Assembly: GCA_916700875.1 (NCBI GenBank)
Contig: CAKAKS010000299.1
Location: 246,803 to 310,802 of the forward strand
DNA length: 64,000 nt
Origin: Sebastes aleutianus
Lineage: Eukaryota; Chordata; Actinopteri; Perciformes; Sebastidae
Direction: 5' to 3'
Shown here: positions 33,301-45,120 of the stretch, in pieces
Numbering within the stretch: position 1 is the first letter of the stretch
How the letters are laid out: each line of letters opens with the position of its first letter
Notes under the pieces: generated by a model
What the model saw: the letters and a program-made list of their open reading frames with translations, nothing else
Databases searched by the model: none
Told to the model about the DNA's origin: nothing
Position numbers and translations under genes: made by a program

Positions 33301-36300
33301 CCTCTGGTGAGATAGTGGAGGGCAGTTCAGTGACTCTGACCTGTAGAAGTGATGCTAACCCAGCAGCTAACTACACCTGGTACAAGAATGGAAAACTATA
33401 CCTTCATCCTCTCCTTAAAGAACCACAGCAGCTTGTCTTCAGCCCCATCCAGTCCTCTGATTGTGGACGGTATCACTGTACAGCTGGGAACAAGCTGGGA
33501 GAGAGGACGTCTGAATACGTCTCTATTGATGTGAAATGTGAGTAAAACAACTTATTTAAAGATGGCAAACAGCTTAAATCTGTCTGGTCTTTGCAGGAGA
33601 AGATTTTATTGATCATAACTACTTTCTTCAGCTCTGCTTACTTCACATTCTCAGTCCTAATTCTACGATGGAGTTTTAGGGACACATTGAGGGAAAAAAA
33701 AATCTGAGATTTCAAAAATAAAGTCATAACTTTACGAGAAAAAAAGTAATTTCCTCCTCCACTAAAGAGTCAGTTTCCTCCATCAGGTCTGTGTGGTTCT
33801 TTCTTCAGAATAAACTCAGTTTCTTTCACAATCTTTTCCAGGTCCTGATACTGATGATAATGTGGTGCTGATGTGCCAAAAGATGAAGTATTTGGTTATT
33901 TGTGAAACCTAAACTAAAGTAGAACTTCACAAGATGCTCCACGTTCCTCATTTTCACACTATTTCCCCTCTAAAATAACACGTACAATTACTACTTTATA
34001 ATATTATGACTTTATTCTCATAATATTACAACTTTTTTTCTCGTAAACTTATGACTTTATTCTCATAAAACTACAACTTATTACGACGAATCTCAGATTC
34101 ATTTTTTTTTCTCAATGTGACCCTAATACTCAAAGTCATATAATTCACTGAGCAGGTCCAGGAGATTTTAGGAGTTTCATGCAGTTTTTGGGGATCAAAC
34201 CGTCTCACATCCATTTGTCAAACCAACTTCAAAGTCTGAAATGCTTTTACACACAGCTATTCACAGTTTATGACTCAAACACCCAATAATATCTGTTAAT
34301 GCATCTCCTCCAGATGCTCCAAAGCTTCCCTCAGTGTCAGTGAGTTCCTCTGGTGAGATAGTGGAGGGCAGTCCAGTGACTCTGATCTGTAGCAGTGATG
34401 CTAACCCAGCAGCTAACTACACCTGGTACAAGGAGAACCAACCACTGCTTCAGGGACCAGAAGGCATCTATCATTTCACCTCCATCAGCTCTGAGGACAG
34501 AGGGATCTACTACTGCAAGTCTGAGAATAAGTACGACTGGATCAACTCCACTTCTGTACGCATAGATGTCCAGTGTGAGTACAAAACATCAGCAAATCAC
34601 TTCAACACACAGTGTGTTTAAGTAGAGACAGTGGATGTAAACGTCTGATGAGTTTAGGCTGGGAGAAACTTAAGTAACATCACAAAGGGTTTAAAGGATA
34701 GTTTCACGTTTTTTAAGTTTTTTCCATTAATACGTTAAAAAGTTTTTTTTTGCCTGTGTAGCCATTCCTCCTGCTCACATACTCGCCAACCTTCAGATGT
34801 TAAAAAAAGGGAGGATTTCAAAACAAAGCGGGGGTCCTCCCCCAGAAAAATGTATTTGTTTCCTGCATTCTGGTGACTTTACAAGTCCCGCAGACGTACA
34901 CTGCAACAGCATTTTATGTTAAACTTTTGATTTGACCTTTAACTCCCAGGAAAGAAAACTCTCCATTTCTCTCTCCTTCTCTCGCTCACTGAAGGTCCTT
35001 TCAGACACAACGCGACAACGCCACCACTGCGCTCTGAAACACGTTATTTCCAGTAGCTAGCGCTGCGCCACAACGGCAACTCAAACATGAGCTCAAACCA
35101 CTCTGTGTCGCGAGCATCTAGACTGCCATCTTGGTTTTTGGTCGTTGCTATCTTGTTTTTTTGCAACCAGAAGTGACATGAGAGGGTGGAGCTAAGTACA
35201 ACCGAACGCTGAATAAGACATTTTTAGGCGACCAAAAAGGTTATAATTAACTTTCATGAAGTGAAAACACACTGTGAAAGGGTTAAAGTTCTAAGACGAA
35301 AACACGGACAACTCCCAGACCGGACAACGCCGTGGTAGCGACCTGTCAATCACAAGGTAGCCCCGCCCTAAAGCATCCCCTGCTTTATGGTCTATCTGAC
35401 TCTAAATGGGACCATCATTTACTAAATGAACATCATGCTGTATTGAAGAAGACTTGAAACTAGAGATTGAGACCATAAACTCATGTTTACAATGTTTACT
35501 GAGGTAATAAATCAAGAGAGAAGTAGGCTCATTTTCTCATAGACTTCTATACAATCAGAGGAGTCGCCCCCTGCTGGCTGGTAGAGAGAATGCAGGTTTA
35601 AGGCTTCACTTCAGATTTCATGTCGGGAAGCTGCAGCACAGCTTCATTATATCAAGGGAGAGAATTATCAGATACGTTATGACATCTACTGTCTTTATTA
35701 AGACGCCTCTCCCAGTAGGTGGCACTCAAATCAACAGTTGTATTTCTACACTCCTCTCCTCCAGATCCTCCAAAGCGTCCCTCAGTGTCAGTGAGTCCCT
35801 CTGGTGAGATAGTGGAGGGCAGTTCAGTGAATCTGACCTGTAGCAGTGATGCTAACCCAGCAGCTAACTACACCTGGTACAAGAAGAATGAAGACTCACC
35901 AAAAGCATCAGGACAGATCTTCACCATCACTGACCTCAGAGCTGAACACAGTGGGGATTATTACTGTGAAGCCCAGAACAACAGAGGAAGTCATAACGCC
36001 ACCTTACATCTGAGCGTTGCAGGTAAGTCATACTGTTTAGCCCATGAAGATCTGTGATTTTATGTCTAATTATCTGTTACCAATGGACCAGAACGAACTG
36101 TAACTCCATAATGAATCGTTTCCCAGGTTCAATGAAATCAGTAGCTGCTGGATCAATCACTGCTATTGTTCTGGTTATCATCTTCCTCTCTGCTGCCTTC
36201 CTGTTGATCAGGTGAGCAGTTCAGCTTTACTGTGATTATATTCAGTAATGCATCTTAAATTCATGTCAGTTGTTTGAGTAACTTTAATTTGATGATTCAT

Positions 36301-36370
36301 TTATTCATTCTCCAGAAGAAAGAGGAAACAAACCAGCGAGCCTGGAGAGAGACCCGACAACAACGCTCAG
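27372..36370 (+). CDS. CD22/Siglec-like Ig receptor, frameshifted and lacking visible tail exons
   Basis: Type I surface receptor of the teleost CD22-like family. Exons: 27372-27429 (signal peptide MSLTAAASGFVVFLLSVQ), 30119-30470 (V-like), 30620-30829 (C2-like), 30961-31317 (V-like), 32199-32426 (C2-like), 33268-33537, 34314-34574, 35765-36022 (three C2 domains sharing PSVSVSPSGEIVEGS and NYTWYK), 36127-36211 (membrane helix, AAGSITAIVLVIIFLSAAFL), 36316-36370 (basic tail, RRKRKQTSEPGERP). All Ig exons are phase 1-1 with lengths divisible by three, except the first V exon (352 nt). One extra A at 30134/30135 shifts its frame and creates an early stop. The V/C2 pairs look like a tandem duplication. 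No ITIM/ITAM exon follows before transposons. It is either a pseudogene, a null allele or a sequencing error. Confidence 0.85.
28765..29101. mobile_element. Fish interspersed repeat (LINE 3'-end type)
   Basis: Contains the phrase accctggacaggtctccaga, then catgtctttggactgtggga and cggggagaacatgcaaactc. I recognise this series as a very abundant teleost interspersed repeat, probably the tail of an RTE/Expander-type LINE. The family name is from memory and unsure. Non-coding. Confidence 0.6.
29165..29885. mobile_element. Non-autonomous interspersed element (uncertain class)
   Basis: Starts ttaaagctgcagtaggcgag and ends acagttcctttaa, with phrases typical of repeated fish DNA (ccggctgtcaatcactc, tttctaaagcctg). 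Class and exact borders not determined. Confidence 0.4.
31330..32150 (-). mobile_element. hAT-type MITE, diverged copy in the CD22-like intron
   Basis: In reverse orientation this stretch matches the element at 55611-56073: gtctgtaaaggggagactcg, gtgggtacccatagaaccca, ggaggtcagaggtcaagg. It contains an internal duplication (two copies of the gagactcgtgggtacccata block, at ~31708 and ~31926) and T-rich filler. Confidence 0.65.
32462..33115. repeat. ~30-bp minisatellite in the CD22-like gene
   Basis: About 22 copies of attagaggtcaatgcctaac + cttaacc, with variants gtctaac and gttcattg, in the intron between exons 32199-32426 and 33268-33537. Confidence 0.93.
33678..34124. mobile_element. MITE-like element with inverted ends
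   Basis: Left end agggacacattgagggaaaa and right end (reverse complement) agggtcacattgagaaaaaa form imperfect terminal inverted repeats. The interior is AT-rich with taaagtcataactttacgag and its inverted counterpart, so the whole element could fold into a long hairpin. Non-coding, inside a CD22-like intron. Confidence 0.65.
34770..35645. repeat. Interspersed repeat debris in the CD22-like intron
   Basis: Two blocks resembling abundant fish repeats: 34775-35330 (actcgccaaccttcagatgt, gaccaaaaaggttataatta) and 35337-35640 (cgccctaaagcatcccctgc, cccctgctggctggtagaga). No reading frame of interest. The second carries a CTCF-like phrase at 35565-35577. Confidence 0.4.
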
Positions 36371-36733
36371 GTGAGGAAGAAACATTTGAATAGTGCTTTG
36401 TGAACCTCTTTGGAAGCTTTCATCCTGTTCATTTCTATTTGATAAACCTATTCACCAACACTGTGGGTGAAGAGGCTTTGGCCCTTTTATTGACTACGTT
36501 TACATGCACAAAATATTCAGTTTTTTTGCCCTTATTCCAAAAAAGACAATATTCCTACTAAGGTGTTTACATGGCTAATGAAAATTAATATTCCACTCAT
36601 AATCCCGTTTACAAATAGCCGTGCATACTCCGATTAACGTAACCGGTGGTGAACGCAGCCTCCTTCTTTCATTCCTTCAACCACCTTCTTGAAAAGGTTG
36701 GCGTTGTGATATTTGTGCATATCCAGAAACCTG
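36371..36733. other. Downstream of the last recognised CD22-like exon
   Basis: No further cytoplasmic exon found. From about 36495 the sequence (tacgtttacatgcacaaaat, attccactcataatcccgtt) resembles a MITE-like repeat. Confidence 0.4.
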
Positions 36734-37254
36734 TTAATATCCAAGTCTTTCATAATGTTTAAAAGTAGCTGTGTTTCTCCTTCTTTTCTTTTGGGCATGC
36801 ATCTCTGCAAACTGTCGGCTATAGTTGGTTTGTGTACAACGCACAGAGCTGGATGTAAACAGGCCGTAGTGGATCAGGCTTGTTTTACCAGCTTCTGTAC
36901 TGATAGAAGGAACTTTAAACTGAAGCCATTTATGTGACCTTAGATTATAACTGTTTTGGAGAATTACAAACTTCCGGCTTAAGTAAGTCAGAAGTTTGCC
37001 AGAGATGATCTTATAGACTAAAGTGTACCAGTGTTGTAACCTCCGCAGAGTGAGGGATGACCATCCTACCATGCTGTATAAGGTACAATGACGGTTCCTA
37101 AAGCCAGAAATAGTGACATACCTCAGGGCTGAGTGATACAGGGGGTCAGGTTTGGACAAGGTGGACGGTGAGGCAAACCTGTAAATAGTATCACCAAAAT
37201 CAATCTGAGTCAAGAAAAGGCCGGCAACTAAGCGTTTTCTTGATGCCGTGGAAC
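36734..37254 (-). mobile_element. Non-LTR retrotransposon, RT C-terminal fragment
   Basis: Minus-strand frame of about 176 codons with FGDTIYRFASPSTLSKPDPL, YHSALRYVTISGF and LYSMVGWSSLTLRRLQHW, the pattern seen after the reverse transcriptase core in common fish LINEs. No palm motif remains. It abuts another LINE at ~37255. Confidence 0.7.
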
Positions 37255-37493
37255 AACAATTCAATTCAATTCAATTCAATTCAATTTATTTTTGTATAGC
37301 GTCAAATCACAACAGAAGTTATCTCAAGACGCTTTATATATAGAGCAGGTCTATGACCGTACACCATAGTTTAGAGACCCAACAGTATCCACCAAGCGCG
37401 CTGTGGCCAGGAAAAACTCCCCGATTACTGGGAAGAAACCTGGAGCAGAACCGGGCGCAGGGCGGGCGGCCATCTGCCGAGACCGGCTGGGGG

Positions 37494-37561
<68 letters not shown>

Positions 37562-39225
37562 CAGCCACAATAATAGCCTAGCAGCTGTAATATCTAATAC
37601 AAGTAGGACTGATAACACAAAACCAACAGTAGTGGATGGAAAGAGTGATAATACAACTATCGGAATTGATGTCATTGGGTCGTCCTCAGACGGGCTTTCA
37701 AGCGGAGCTTCCAGCTGTCTCAGTCCACCATACATCTGGCTAGCTCGCCAGCACTGTCTAGCATCTCTCCTCAGTACGTCCATGTGTGTTGGTGTGGGAC
37801 GTCCCTGTGATCGATGCCCGTGCGTTGGTTCCCGCAGCATCAGCATGCTTGCTGGGAGTTCTTGATGTCTTTGGCAGTGACCGAGAAGTGTTATTCTCCA
37901 GGCTGCCACTTTGTCACTAAGTGTTGGTAATCCCTCGTTAGCATTGGTAGTCCCTCGTACAGACGTAGTTAATTAATGATGGTAGCAGTTGGTCTCAAGC
38001 AGGCACCGGACGCGGTAGCAGATGCAGCCACAATACCGGAGACATCCAGATCCAGGTGAAACCCCGCTCCAAGTGTACCCCTGCTCCAGGTACGACCTCG
38101 CTCCAGGTGTGACCCCGCTCCACGGTTAGCTGCGAGACAAGGAGGCACAAGGACTCCCGGGAAGGAATTAAGTTAGTAACAATGAGTGGGACATGAGTAT
38201 ATACAGAAGGAGAGAGGAGCTCAGTGTGTCATAGGAAGTCCCCCGGCAGTCTATGCCTATAGCAGCTTAAGTATAAGCGTTATCAAAGAGGAAAGTCTTT
38301 AGCCTACTCTTAAATGTAGAGACGGTGTCTGCCTCCCGGACTGAAACTGGGAGCTGGTTCCAGAGAAGAGGAGCTTGATAGCTGAAGGCTCTCGCTCCCA
38401 TTCTACTTTTGGAGACTCTAGGAACCTCAAGTAACCCTGCATTCTGTGAGCACAGTGCTCTAGTGGGGTAATAGGGTACTATGAGCTCTTTAAGATATGA
38501 TGGAGCCTGACCGTTTAGCGCTTTGTAGGTGAGGAGGACGATTTTAAAATCTATTCTGGATTTTACAGGCAGCCAGTGCAGAGAAGCTAATACAGGCGTA
38601 ATATGATCTCTTTTTCTAGTTCTAGTCAGTACACGTGCTGCAGCATTCTGGATCAACTGGAGAGTCTTAAGAGACTTATTGAAGCAGCCTGATAATAAGG
38701 AATTGCAGTAATCGAGTCTAGAGGTAACAAATGCATGGACTAATTTTTCTGCATCATTTTGACACAGGATGTGCCTGATCTTCGCAATGTTACGTAGATG
38801 AAAGAAGGCAGTCCTTGAGGTTTGTTTTATGTGGGAGTTAAAGGACATATCCTGATCAAAGATAACTCCCAGATTCCTTACGGTGGTGCTGGAGGCCAGG
38901 GCAATGCCATCTAGAGTAACTATATCATTACATCATTTGTTTCGGAGGCGTTCAGGGCCAAGTACAATAACTTCAGTTTTGTCTGAGTTTAACATCAGGA
39001 AATTGCAGGTCATCCAGGTTTTTATGTCCTTAAGGCATGCTTGAAGTTTAGTTAACTGGTTCGTTTCGTCTGGCTTGATCGATAGATATAATTGTGTATC
39101 ATCTGCATAACAATGAAAGTTTATGGAGTGTTTTCTATTAACATTGCCTAAGGGAAGCATATATAAGGTAAATAGAATTGGTCCAAGTACAGAACCCTGT
39201 GGAACTCCGTGACTAACTTTGGCGT
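37255..39225 (-). mobile_element. L2/CR1-like LINE (3' half), interrupted by a Gypsy LTR
   Basis: On the minus strand: RT region B-C with GVPQGSVLGPILFTLYMLPL (~39210-39150) and HCYADDTQLYLSIKPD (~39110-39060), then the C-terminal part with DYCNSLLSGCFNKSLKTLQL and VLASLHWLPVKSRIDFKIVL (38848-38267), then a ~1-kb 3' tail ending in ttcaattcaa repeats at ~37255. A (GA)n tract lies at 37498-37559. The element ends abruptly at 39225, where the LTR begins. Confidence 0.85.
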
Positions 39226-39898
39226 TGTTACAACCCGGAGTTGGTGTAGGGGTAAAGGAAATAACATATAGCCGATGTTATCAGGCAATCACTTGTTTAT
39301 TTATTGTAATTGAAATTAAAGCAAAATAAAACATACAATAGTTTGTATTATAAGAACTAAAAACGAGGGTTTCGGGTGGCCGAAAAGGAGACAACAAAGG
39401 CTCACACCCTAGCCCTGAATAATCCTAACAACCAGACAAATTACACAACTGCTCTATGCACAATGAAATATAAACAAAAAGGAGTACCTCAACTAGTTAA
39501 CATTCATTTTCAATCTAAAGTCCACTGACTCCAGTTGGACTTATACACAATATGCTAGTTAACCACACACAATAATCAAGAGGCACGGGGAACAGATCAA
39601 TTGAAATCACTGCCCCCTTGGTTTAGTCACAGCTGGCCTTTAAATCTTCCCACGCTGCACAGCCGGCTGATGATTGGATAATCACGTGTGACGTAACAGA
39701 GGCAGGACCACAAACGGCGGGAAACTAAAGGCATCCACCTGAGGGCGGTCCGGAAGTGTGGCCCTGAAGGGGATCCCCTAGACATGACGTCATCTTGGAG
39801 CGAAGGGACAGCAGAGCGCACCAAAAGAAAAGAGCACAGGGAGAGCGCAGCACAGCAACATACAACAATATAAACAATAACGAACGTAGACCGTAACA
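39226..39898 (-). mobile_element. Gypsy-type LTR (673 bp)
   Basis: Bounded by TGTTAC and GTAACA. On the minus strand the internal side (39899-39905) is a G-run, the expected polypurine tract, so this is the 3' LTR of the element whose gag lies at 41.7-40.9 kb. It cuts into a LINE at 39225. Confidence 0.8.
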
Positions 39899-41985
39899 CC
39901 CCCCCACATAAATACAAACCTATAGGATTTGTTACAATATCACCGCTAACAATACTACCTACACTCTGGAAAGGGCGTCGGCTACAACATTTTCTGAACC
40001 CTTTTTATTTAATCACAAGGTTACATCCACCTGGCTCTACAGTGTAACCGGCAACTTTCAGTTTACAAGAACACGGAAAATCGGGAGTAGCAAGTACCGG
40101 AGCATGGCACAGGAGAGCGGTTACACTCTCAAAAACACGGTGGTAATCTGGTGTCCATGCAGGGCTATCATCTACTTTTGAACTGGGGAAACCACTGAGA
40201 TTACCCACGGCAGAACAAATAAAGACAATGCCAATTATCACAAGTAGGCGAAGCAAATAATGAATAATTACCGGTGAACGAAGCGCGTCAGGGGAAGAGG
40301 TACGGGTACTGGTTACCTTTTCCTTTCTGTCTCTGAGAGAAGACTCGGGCGCCACAGTTGCGTCTGGTTTATTTTCTCCTGCAATAACTTTAGTTAACAC
40401 ACCGTCACATGGATCAACATCGCCTGTCTTCAGAGGACTGACTTCTGCACGAGACTGAGCGGGCGTACTTACGCACAACGGCACCAACTTGGGCTGTGCT
40501 AAAATGTCAGGATCTGGGGTATTAGTTACTTTACACCCAGCAATATCGTTCCCCATTAGCATGGCTATGCCACTGATTGGCAACTTCGGACAGACAGCAA
40601 CAGGGAAACGACCACAGATTAATTTAGAGCGCACGTACACATGGTGCAGGGGCCGCTAGACACAACCCATTTCAATACCACTTAATGCAGTACTGTAGCC
40701 ACAGGCAGACTGATCTGAAAATGGCAACACTCTGGCTAGGATGACGGTTTGAGAACAAGCTGTGTTGCGTAAAATCCGCACAGTACGCTGCTCATCTGAT
40801 TCGCCAGTTAGTGACACAAAACCATCAAAAATGAATGGTTTGAAACCGGGTCAGAGCTCTCCACGGGACTTTTACCTGATCTGGATGTTATCAATCCAAC
40901 ACCTTTTGAATATTGCTCACCTGGAGATGACTGCTGCTGTTCTTTACGTTTTAACAGTAAACAGTTTGCAATAACGTGCCCTGCTTGGTGGCAATAGAAA
41001 CACTCTCTTTCCTCTTTACGCACGGGAGGAGCTAGGCTTGGCCAGCTATCAAGAGAAGCAGCGGGAGCGAAACAAGGTTTATCAGGAGAAGAAGAGGTGA
41101 ACGTAACCTTGTGCGTAAGCACATACTCATCAGCCATAACAGCTGCAGCAGATAGAGATTTTACCTTCTGTTCAATAATAACATTAACTCACGGAGGGCA
41201 GAAAAATCATCACATTTTGAAGCAGAACACTACTTGTCAAAGAGACTTCCCTTATCCCTCGAAAACTCCACATAAGTTTGGGTGGCAGACTTTTTGTGGG
41301 CTCTACATTTTTGCCTATAAGCCTCTGGCACCAATTCATAGGCGCGCAGAATTGCGGCTTTCACAGTGTCGTAATCTTTACTGTCCTCAAGAGGGAGCGC
41401 TGACACTACCTCTTGAGCTTTACCATATAACCTACATTGTAACAATAAGGACCACATATCAGAAGGCCACTTAAGAGCCAGCACAATGCGCTCAAAGGCG
41501 CTGAAGTAAGAATCCACTTCAGTTTCTCGGAAATTTGGGACTAAAGCGATATGTTTACTAATGTCAAAAGCTCTATATGATGAACTAGTGAGCATTGAGG
41601 GTGAGTCAGCTGACGCAGAAGCTGCCTCTGCAGTGAGAGTCTCTTTCTGAAAGTCAAGCTCCAGCTGACGTAGCCTCACGGCTTTGTCTGCCTCAATCTC
41701 CAGCTTTTTGACTTGCAGGCGGAAGTCAAGCTCTGCCTGACGTTCCTGGGCATGAGTCTGAGCCTCCAGGTGGAGACGAGCAAGGCGTACCTTTAAACGT
41801 GCCTCGTCTCGAGATCCTGAAGAACCAGGTGATATATGGGATCTTATCGAGGGAGAGTAACCAGCGTCTTAACCCGGTCCTCCGCCTCGAAGACAATACC
41901 CGGGGCAACTTTCGGCCCTCGCTCAGCCGCGGTACTGGGAGTTCCACCCTCAGGTTGAGAACTACCTTCAGCCAGAGCGACGTCA
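39899..41985 (-). mobile_element. Gypsy-type retrotransposon interior (gag and protease region only)
   Basis: On the minus strand, in order: gag core with YRAFDISKHIALVPNFRETE and AILRAYELVPEAYRQKCR (41679-41230), a CCHC zinc knuckle CFYCHQAGHVIANC (~41015-40970), and a protease-like stretch with ISGIAMLMGNDIAGCKV (~40590). No reverse transcriptase, RNase H or integrase precedes the LTR at 39898, so pol is deleted. The left part is broken by stops. The 5' LTR was not found; sequence near 41985 changes to another element. Confidence 0.78.
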
Positions 41986-41987
41986 TC

Positions 41988-43830
41988 CTGCAATATGATG
42001 GGGCAATATGGATGAGGGGAAGAAATGTGCCATATGTGATGGAAAATATAAAGAAAGCAATAGGGAAAGTGGAGAAATGGTCATATGAGTGGGGATTCAA
42101 AATGTCAACAAATAAATCATGTTATATGATATTTACAAAAAAGAGAAACATTAATACTGAGAATTTAACATTATATGGTCAGTTGATGGAGAGGGTGAAT
42201 GAATACAAATATCTGGGTCTATGGTTAGACAGTAAATATACATGGAATGTTCATATAAAACATCTGGAAACAAAATGCAAAAAAGTAATAAATTTACTAC
42301 GAGCTGTGGCTGGATGTGACTGGGGGGGGGGCAGATAAACAGTCATTGATTGAAATATATAGGGCAATCATGAGATCAACAATAGATTATGGTTGTATAG
42401 TTTATGGAGCAGCAGCAAAGACATCATTACAAAAAGTGGATAGAGTACAGTGTAGAGCATTACGGTTATGTATCGGAGCTATCAAGTCAACACCCATTAA
42501 TGCAGTATTAATTGAAGCAGGAGAGACTACACTGGAATTAAGAAGAGAGAAATTAACTCTAGCATACTGGGTCAGGTTAAAAGGAAGCGGAGAAGAAAAT
42601 CCTACAAAGGTAACATTACAAAACTGTTGGGAATACTCTAAGTTTCAAGGGTATGGATTTGGATGGACAATGGAAGAAAGAGTGAGGACATATGGATTGG
42701 AGGCCTTAGAGTTCACCAGGTCCACACCAGTTAGCAGCGTACCCCCCTGGCTGCTCCCAGAAGTTAAAATAGACACTAGTATCATAGAAAAGAAAAGGGA
42801 ATGGCAACTAAATGAAGTGGGAGTTAAAACAAGTGTGTACCTAAGGAACAGCTATAATAATTATCTCAAAATATATACAGATGGATCCAAAAATAAACAG
42901 GAGTGTGTGGGAGTTGGTGTTTATATTCCAGAATTTAAAATATCTATTTCCAAAAGAATTTCAGACCAGGTATCAGTATACACAGCAGAAATAGTGGCAA
43001 TCATTATTGCATTACAGTGGGTTGAAGAGGTCAGACCTGACAGAGTGGTGATATGCACAGATTCAAAAGCTGTTTTGGAAAGTATACAGTCAACAAAAGC
43101 TGTAAGGCAAGATCTAATCATTGAACTGTACTATAGCTTGCTAAGACTGCATAGAGGGGGTATAGATGTATTATTCTGTTGGGTTCCAGCACACGAGGGG
43201 GTGAAAGGAAATGAGTTTGCAGATAAACTAGCAAAAAGTTTGCTGCAAAAAAGACATTACAGTACCAGTTCTACTTGGGAAAGGAGAAGGAAAAGCTGTG
43301 ATTAAAAGGAAAGGAGTTGAGATATGGCAGAAAAGATGGGAGGAGGACCAGAAAGGAAGGAGATATTTCAAAATACAAAAGTCAGTCATAACAAAGACGT
43401 ATAAAGAAAGGAACAGAAGGGAAGAAATCATCATAACAAGACTCAGACTGGATCACACAGGTCTTAATGGCACTTTGGCTTTAATGGGGAAAAGGAACAG
43501 TGACAAGTGTGGGGATTGTGGTGTTAAAGAAAATGTGGAGCATATCCTAATTCAATGTAAAGAAAGAAAAAGACTACAGGACCAAGTCAGAGAGGAGGGA
43601 CGGGACTGGGATCTGATGGGGATACTGGGAACAGAGGGTGAGGGGGTTGAAGGCACCAGGAAGGCATTATTAATGTTCTTAAGAGACACAGGATTGGTGG
43701 ATAGAATTTAAGAGTAGGAGTAAAGAGCAAATGACATGATGTTACACACTCTTGTACAGTAGGTGGCGGTATGCACCTTAAAGTTGGTTGCGATCCGCCA
43801 GAAATCGAGAGAAGAAGAAGAAGAAGTAAT
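41988..43830 (+). mobile_element. I-like LINE with RNase H domain, 5'-truncated
   Basis: Starts at the RT catalytic region (YDGAIWMRGRNVPYVMENIK, where the usual Ala-Asp pair before DG is lost). Continues through NEYKYLGLWLDSKYTWNVHI, a frameshift at the G-run near 42322-42331, then the RNase H domain KIYTDGSKNKQECVGVGVY (~42868), VSVYTAEIVAII, VVICTDSKAVLESI, FCWVPAHEGVKGNEFADKLA (~43180). A second frameshift at ~43300 leads into the C-terminal CGDCGVKENVEHILIQC. The 3' end is gaagaagaagaag at ~43820. Confidence 0.85.
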
Positions 43831-44095
43831 CCTGCAATAGGAAACAAGCAATCGCACCTCTTGTTCTTGCTCAGAGCTGTGGTTTTATGATAGGAAACAA
43901 GCAATCGCACCTCTTGTTCTTGCTCAGAGCTGTGGTTTTATGATAGGAAACAAGCAATCGCACCTCTTGTTCTTGCTCAGAGCTGTGGTTTTATGATAGG
44001 AAACAAGCAATCGCACCTTTTGTTCTTGCTCAGAGCTGTGGTTTTATGATAGGAAACAAGCAATCGCACCTCTTGTTCAGAGCTGTGGTTTAATA
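43829..44095. repeat. ~57-bp tandem repeat, five copies
   Basis: Near-perfect copies of ataggaaacaagcaatcgca, then cctcttgttcttgctcagag, then ctgtggttttatg. The last copy is shortened. Directly follows the LINE 3' end. Confidence 0.92.
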
Positions 44096-44099
44096 GCGT

Positions 44100-44355
44100 G
44101 GGCTTCAGGGTACGACTATGCGTCCTTCGGGTAGTCACCCAGCCTCCCGGCTGCTCGATATTGCCGGGGGACGGCCTGCAGAAGCTACGCTTGGCCGGTC
44201 CGCACCGGCTAGGGGCTGGCTAACTACAGAAGCTAGAGATAAAGTGCGGAACCGGGCTTCTAACTCGCTAACCCCCCTCGCCTCCAATGCAGCAAGTGCA
44301 CTACACCTAATACATCTACCATTATCACTAAAGGAGGCAGAGGAATAACTAAACA
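44100..44355. other. GC-richer spacer between repeats
   Basis: No gene recognised. Starts gcttcagggtacgactatgc and reads through to the GA-rich array. Possibly part of the same transposon as the flanking arrays. Confidence 0.3.
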
Positions 44356-44359
44356 TGAG

Positions 44360-45120
44360 ACACACAGTGCAGGAGAGAACAGGAGAGGGAGGAGAGAACA
44401 GGAGAGCAGGAGAGAGCAGGAGAAGGAGAGAGAACAGGAGAGCAGGAGAGAGCAGGAGAAGGAGAGAGAACAGGAGAGCAGGAGAGAGCAGGAGAGAACA
44501 GGAGAGGGAGAGAGAACAGGAGAGCAGGAGAGAACAGGAGAGGGAGAGAGAACAGGAGAGCAGGAGAGAACAGGAGAGGGAGAGAGAACAGGAGAGCAGG
44601 AGAGAGCAGGAGAAGGAGGAGAGGGAGAGAGAACAGGAGAGGGAGGAGAAGGAGGAGAGGGAGAGAACAGGAGAGCAGGAGAGAGCAGGAGAAGGAGGAG
44701 AGGGAGAGAGAACAGGAGAGCAGGAGAGAGCAGGAGAGAGCAGGAGAAGGAGGAGAGGGAGAGAACAGGAGAGCAGGAGAGAGCAGGAGAAGGAGGAGAG
44801 GGAGAGAGAACAGGAGAGAACAGGAGAGCAGGAGAGAACAGGAGAGCAGGAGAGAGCAGGAGAAGGAGGAGAGAACAGGAGAGCAGGAGAGAGCAGGAGA
44901 AGGAGGAGAGGGAGAGAGAACAGGAGAGCAGGAGAGAGCAGGAGAAGGAGGAGAGGGAGAGAACAGGAGAGCAGGAGAAGGAGGAGAGGGAGAGAGAACA
45001 GGAGAGAACAGGAGAGAGCAGGAGAAGGAGGAGAGGGAGAGAACAGGAGAGCAGGAGAGAGCAGGAGAAGGAGGAGAGGGAGAGCAGGAGAAGGAGGAGA
45101 AGGAGGAGAGGGAGAGAGAG
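44360..45120. repeat. GA-rich minisatellite (~760 bp)
   Basis: Tandem mixture of gaacaggagagcaggagaga and gcaggagaaggaggagaggg units. The plus strand is purine-only for hundreds of bases. Long open frames in both directions (Arg/Glu-rich or Ser/Leu-rich) are composition artefacts. Confidence 0.95.

Noticed and set aside
37632..37909. Open frames near the LINE tail
   Set aside because: They lie in the 3' untranslated tail of an L2-like LINE, and the longer minus frame is extended by a (GA)n tract.
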